Assembly: GCA_949316235.1 (NCBI GenBank)
Contig: OX438752.1
Span: forward strand, 1,573,001 to 1,637,000
Length of the DNA: 64,000 nucleotides
Direction of reading: 5' to 3'
Source: Oegoconia quadripuncta
Taxonomy: Eukaryota > Arthropoda > Insecta > Lepidoptera > Autostichidae
The notes beneath the pieces are model-generated. The model had not been told where the DNA came from and searched no databases. It worked only from the letters and a program-made list of their open reading frames with translations. The number at the start of each line of letters is the position of its first letter. Positions within the stretch are counted from its first letter, which is position 1. Both the position numbers and the translations under genes were made by a program. Shown piece after piece: positions 52,401 to 59,598 of the stretch.

Positions 52401-55400
52401 GGAAACCGGAGGAATCTTCTGAGCATATTAGGGTGTATTAGAGCCTTGGTCACTTGATGAATGTATTCACTCATTGTTTCTTGAGAAAAATGATTAGCTT
52501 CCCCAATAGCACACTGGTAACCCCCTTTCGCATAAAACAGTAATGCACACAATACCTAAAAAATAAACGAGGAACGGTGAGTGAGACGTTAACAAGGAAC
52601 GTGGCTGCCATAAGTAATTAAGCACATTACGAATTTCGCTAAGGGATATCAACGAATATAGATGGTCATGTGTACCCTAATGCATGGTAGGATACAGTTT
52701 CACAAGGGTAGGTTCCTACAAAAATAATATCACTTACCTTTGCCTCAAGAGACACTCTCTGACTACTTCCAAGGTCCGTATAGTTGGCTAAAGTATCACA
52801 TAAATCAACAAAAGCCTCCTTTGATAAACGATATAGTTTGATAAATTTTTTATCACTTCTAAATCTTAGAGGATCTAATTGAGCACGCATACGAACACTG
52901 TAGCTCCTTTGTTCGTTTCTTTCGTCGGCTAATTCAGCCTCCGCTAACATCCTCCAAGCTAAATATGATCTTCTTGAAGACATTTTCAAAAACTTTACTG
53001 TTTCGCGACGCGTTCATCTCACGTAGAAAAATTTTGGTGAGAGCCGTAACTACTATCGTTATAGTAAGTTACTATGACAGCTGTCAAAATTTTGACTCAT
53101 GGTACCGAAACAGTATAGGAACTATAGTGTGTAACGTGTAGTTTACGTAACGTTACTTACGATAGTTAACTACAGCAACTCATGGTGTGATTTTTAGTTC
53201 TACAAGTATCCGCCAGGGGCGCTGTACCGAATTCCATACAAACAGTTTACTTTAGTCGCTAACGAGTATAGTTTACTGTAACTCATGGTAGGGGTACTGA
53301 ACGCGACAACAGGTCGGTACGGCATGCATCCGCCCACAGTTCTGAACGCGACAACAGGTCGGTACGGCAACCGGTCACAGTTCTGAACGCGACAACAGGT
53401 CGGTACGGCAACCGGTACTTTTAACCGCCTCCGTGGCTCAATGTGAACAACATTGAGTTTACGATTCGGAGGTGGCGGGTTCAACCCCCAGCGGAGTACA
53501 TGTTTAAGTACTCTGTTTGGTTGGTGGTAGGGCATTTTAAATGTCCGCCTGGCTAGCTACCAACATCTTATCTAAATCTGCAGCCAAGCAGCAATGTTAA
53601 TAGCATTGTTGTGTCCCGTTGTCGGAGATAAGATAGCCTGTCCCCCAAATGTGTTGGGGTTTCCGGGTCAGTATGCTTCCACCTTCGACCTCATCTTCAC
53701 TTTACATCAGGTGTGTATGAGGTCAAGACGAACCCGTCGTGCATAAAAAATATATATTATATACAATAAAACTAGGGTGAGAACGACTTTTCACAGCGAC
53801 AATAATCACCTTTTGTAATTTTCCAACAGATCCTACGCCTACTACGTCGAGGTATCTGTCGACCAGAAAGACTGGGTCCGCGTGATCGACCACAGCAGCT
53901 ACGTCTGCCGCTCGTGGCAGAGCCTGTACTTTGCGCCGCGCGTGATCCAGTACATCAAGGTCGTCGGCACCAGCAATACGGTCAACAAGGTATCGCGACC
54001 GGCCGACACCGAGCCAATCGTCTCGCAATACTATCGCCTCGCTGGCAGCACTGCGGATAAGGTAGAAAGATAAAAAGAAAGCTTTAGTTACCTGGTGGTA
54101 TGCCTCAAGCAGGTCTAGTGTGACAAGGTTTGGTTTGTATAATCGTACTAATATTATGAAATGAAAGTTTGGATGGATGTTTGGGATCATGGTATAGCCT
54201 GATTGAATAACAATGCTAGAACCTGTACTTTGGGTTGTCTTGACCTGGTCATGGTCATGAGTAACAAGGTATCACGCCCGGCTCCTACCGTTTGAGGACT
54301 ATCGCTTGGCTGGCAGCACTGCTGATATGGTAGAAAGGCAAAAAAAAAATACTTTGGTTATTTGGTGGTAATCCTCTAGTAGGTCTATGTTCCAAAAAAG
54401 GTTTGGTTAGTATAATCATACATACAATTGTTTAAGTAAATTTTTGTTTGTTATGGCATGTATTAAATCAATTATCTAATTAAGCATGCCAAAATATGGA
54501 AACGGTGTTCAAATAATATTTTCTGAAAGTTTTATAAGAAATATTTTTCACATTTTGAGCGTTAAATCAAATGGGGTATTATGAATATGTGTGATATTTT
54601 ACAGGAGATTCATTTTGAGAAAGATACATACATACATACATAATGTCACGCCTGTTTCCCGTAGGGGTAGACAGAGACCACAGACTTCCACTTGCTACGA
54701 TCCTGACACACCTCTTCTGCTTCCTTCACTTTCGTAAGGTTGTTCGTCGGTTTAGGGTACTCTTGACTTGGCCTTTCTTTAAGACGTCCCCGATTTGATA
54801 ATGGTACGTTCTTCCGTGGTCTTCCCCTACCAACACTACCATCCACATTCGCTTTGTATATCTCTTTCGTAAGTCTTCTTTCATTCATCCTCTCCACATG
54901 TCCAAACCATCTCAGCATACCTTTTCAATCTTTGTCACTACGTCTTCATTCACACTGCTTTTAGGGTGTTACTAATTTATCTTTTAATGACCCATTCATA
55001 CTTCTCAATGATCTCATTTCTACAAGACAATAATTGTAATATCACATAAATTTGCAACGTCGGTATGTCGGATTCTGGTATTTCGCTTCGGCGCGTGTGT
55101 TGTGTGTGATCATCAGAAATATCCTAACAACTCTGCTCTCACTTCATCCTTTGAGAAAAGATTCTATTTCTCATAACACATTGTTACGCACCTAATTTTT
55201 TTTATTTGTTTTCTTTAAATATAACAAATAATAAAAAAAAAAAAAATTAAATATCCTTGGACATATACAGACAGCGTCATCTAGTTCCACACTAAGCAAC
55301 TAGGCTTGTGTTGTGAATACCAAATGGTTGATACACTACACAAATACATTTCTTTTTGTAAATAAATAAATGAAAAACATCCATAACTCGGGTACACATG

Positions 55401-58400
55401 TCCGTATTCATCATACAAACATATGCCCCTAGCGGGATTCGAACCCGCGACCTTTTGGTATAGCAGCAGAGTTTCTAACCACTACACCAAACAGGTCGTC
55501 TAAAAATATAGATCAATTCAATATTTATAGGTTATAAATTAATCAATCAAAAAAAAGGATAATTTCAATATTTTTCAATATCTCATAGAAATTCGTTACG
55601 CTGAAGTAAAATTATAACAGTTTATAATATCTCAATAAGATACCAAATTAAAAATGTGCCGTTTGTTATACAATCACGCTATTGCGCCTGAATGTTACTG
55701 AATGAAAGGAAGGGGGCAATGCGGGCCCCATCGTGAGACGTATAAACCAAATTATATGTATAGTCATGAAAACGGTTGTCAGAGATAAGATAGCCAGTCA
55801 TCCAAATAAGATGGGCGTTTCCGGGTCAGTACGCTACCACCTTCGGCCTCATCTTCACTTAACATCAGGTGTGATTGAGGTCAAATACTAACCCGATGTG
55901 GATAAAAAAAAAACGGAATTCGTCTGCTACAAATTATTGTAAATCGGAGCGTTACAAACCGTACATTGGCATAGGTCTTTTGGCTGTTGAATGTACGATG
56001 AGAATATATTTTTACCTATTTGAATGTAATAATAAAAATTAATAATAATAATAATAAAAATTAATAATAATAATAATAAAAAATAATAATAATAATAATG
56101 TATCCTTTTCTAACCACTAATACATGAAAAGGACGACATATAATTAAGTCCTGTCAAATTAAGTAAAAGGATCAAAACAAGCACTTCTCTATCAATATTA
56201 GGTGTACACCTAGCGACGTCACGATTAAAATACTATGGAGCGACTTGTTTTGACAGCTCTTAACTTAATTTGACAGGCCTTAATTTATAGTCGTCCCTTT
56301 CATGTTAATAGTGTTAGAAAAGGATGTATCTGCTTTAAATTTAGTTAGTTCGTTGTACATCCGAATCGACACCAATAGGAGTTAGGTAAGATACAAGTAC
56401 GATAAATGACTCGTCAAGGCGTAGGTAGCTGACAACTTTTCTTAGTAGCATATTTACACACAGGTTGATAATATTCATTGTATAGGGGTCATCATTTTTT
56501 TTTTAATCTTTATTTAAGTTTAGGGACTTTTGTCCACATTTAGACATGTCAGTCCCATTGTCTCTCTAGTTTGCATATATTTATTTAGCTGGACAAAGTT
56601 ACGGAGGGGTACCCCGAATTGCAACTAAATTTCAAATCAATCTCGCCGCCTCTGAGTGTGGTTCAGCTAAAATGCAATGAATAATGCCAATATCGAAAAG
56701 GTTGATTTGCAATTTGCTCACCAGAGAATCCCTTTCCCTCTGGTTCTTGACACATTCCATCAGCAGATGTTGCACATCATCGACCGTACCACAAACATCG
56801 CAATTGGGAGAGTCCGCTTTCCTCATCAGATGTGCAAACCAGCCTGAGGGATAGTGTCCCGAACGCAACCTAAACAATGTTTTCAAATAAGGTCTACTAA
56901 TTAAGGTCTGATAATTGGAAGGAATATTTTAACGAACGGTCTAAAGAAAAAGGTATTTGGTACAGAACACTGCAAAGTCAGCCTCCTCGAGTGCCATGGT
57001 TTATTAGAGTCCAGAATAGGGGTCATCATAAAAACAGAGATAAAAATCGATACTTTAGATATTATCAATATCCACTTGCATTTAAGTACACGTAACATTA
57101 TCCTCATAAAATTTGCTTACTTAGCCGTGTTTTTTCTTTTGTACCTGTGTCTCCTTGTGGGTAATCTTATATAAGTATTTTGCATTCTGTATAGTTGTTT
57201 CAATTGATGTAATATCCATCCTTTACATAATATTGTGTACAAGTTTACAGCGGCTATATATTATATACAATTGTTATAAATTAAACTCAGATTTATGAAC
57301 GGAATCAAACTTTAATCAAACGTAGGTAGACACAAGAAAATTAATTTACGTGTTCACAGTTCGAAACGCAGAAAAAAAGTTATTTTAGCGAAGCCCTGTC
57401 GGTCTGAATGTGAACGAACCAATATTGTCAATTCATTCGCTCGTTCACATTCAGCAGGTCATACAACTTCAATCCACAGAAATAATAACACGAATGTTTA
57501 ATAGATGGCTCTGAGTACGATATTCGCAGGTTAATCGTCTAGTAGTTCTGCGTTTCTTCGCTAGTTGGCGCATTGATTGCCAACACAATATATATTATTA
57601 TTAGTATATATTGCTATTCAAGTATTTTTATAAGATATACTACATATTTTAGTAAGTTCATTATGGTTCAAGAGTACATATCCCATTTGCAAGTAAGCCT
57701 CTGAATTTCCTTTGCCTTTGAAAATATTTTTAATTGTACAGTCAAACGTACTAAATGAAACCAGCAATTGATATTTGCTTTTATTACAAGTGCGTTTGAT
57801 AAAATCTGAGTTGTTTAAGCTAGGGCAGGGGGGTACAGTTTGTGAACAAGTCTACTCTCTGTTTTATATTGGGTCTTTACCTATGAAATTGGAGTTTTTT
57901 TTATTTCGTTAATCATATCTAGCAATTCCTGCGATTTTCAACGCTATATCCAAATTTGTTTTTTATTTGGAAAATGGAATATTATTTCAATGTTTCACAT
58001 GAAATATTTTTTATTTCTGGGCTAAATCAAAATTTGAACAGAGCTCTTTTCATGTGCTTCCCATAATCATTTCGTAGATTCGCTGAAACTTTTATAAAGC
58101 GGTTACTTTTAAAAATTAACGTTGCCTATACTTAACTTAATGTTATCCGACAATACACCCAAAGTTTAGCTAAATTTGGATTTGCCGTTCCCAAAAAAAA
58201 AATTAAAATGTTTGTATGGAGAAAACAGTCTTAATGAAAGTCTTCATACAACACGCCAATTTCATAGGTAAGGACCTAATATAATTTGTGGTTAACTTTT
58301 ATTAGTCTATACAATTTAAATAATAACTAGTTGTATATCTGTGTTTTAAGGCTGTTGTTAACCTGAATGATTAAAGTAATAGCTGAAAATCTTCGTCCTG

Positions 58401-59567
58401 CTCCTGAGCAATTATATACGTTGAGCTATTATCCATTTGTACGGCTCTTGCACACACATACTCTAAGTGTATCTTGATGTTATTTTTTTGTTATGTTGTC
58501 TAATATTTTTTGTTCGATTGTGTCATAACTTATTGTATGTGTGTCACTGAAGTTACAAATAAATTATTTATCTATCTATTACGATTTAGCTACAATCGAA
58601 TAATGATTAATCTTAAAGGAATGTCAAGGTGTCATTGCAATTAATTATGTTTGGTTGATATAATGGTACGAACGAGATGGATTTATTGCAAGGAACAGGA
58701 CGGCCGATTGCGGGATATTACTGAATGTGGTGTTTTTGAACACGATGTGTTAAAGAGACGGATGTATGGAGATAAAGAGGGAAGGGAGACGATGGACGAC
58801 GTTGACACAAGACGGCCGCATTTTATATGATTATATTTGAATAAAATTTTATTCAGTGTCCGCTGGCCGAATTTCTCCTTGCGAATCCCACATTTATATT
58901 AATTTTATTATTTAATTCAATTCAATGATTGACTGTAACTTGTGTTACATTTTTTATTATTCCTTTGACATTTATATATTTTGTTGTAAATTGACATGAT
59001 TGTATTTATTGACAATTTGTATTAGATTGATATCATATTAATAAATAAATTATTATCATAATGAAAGAGCGTCGGTGGCTTAGCGGTTAAGACACGGTCT
59101 CCCAAATTGGGAGGTCCGGGTTCGATTCCCAGACGGGCCATGTACCAATGAGTTTTTAAATTTTGTTTAATTGCTTATATGCATTTATCCGACTGCTCTT
59201 AAACGATGAAGGAAAACATCGCGAGGAAACCTGCATGCTTGAGAAATTAAAATTCTAAGGCATGTGAAGTCACCGCTGGCCCAATGCTATTGACTATGGC
59301 CCATCATATACGCGGGAAGGCTTATATCTCTGCAGTGGGACGTTTACGGGCCGATGACGATGATGAATTTGTTAATATGTAAAGATGAAATAAGTTTACA
59401 ATAACGGTGTCTATCTCCGTTGGCAGGTGTTCCACGCGGTGGCGTTGGAGGCGATGCACACGGCCCGGGTCCCGCCGCTGTGCAACGGGCTCATCAAGCC
59501 CATACACAATGTCGCCACCGTCGACCTCTCCGCCGTGGTCATCGAGGGTATCAGGTCACTGGCAACA

Positions 59568-59598
<31 letters not shown>

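Noticed and set aside
53200..53535. 111-codon minus-strand ORF with repeated YRPVVAF
   Set aside because: It is the antisense of the duplicated BTBD9 donor repeats plus a SINE head.
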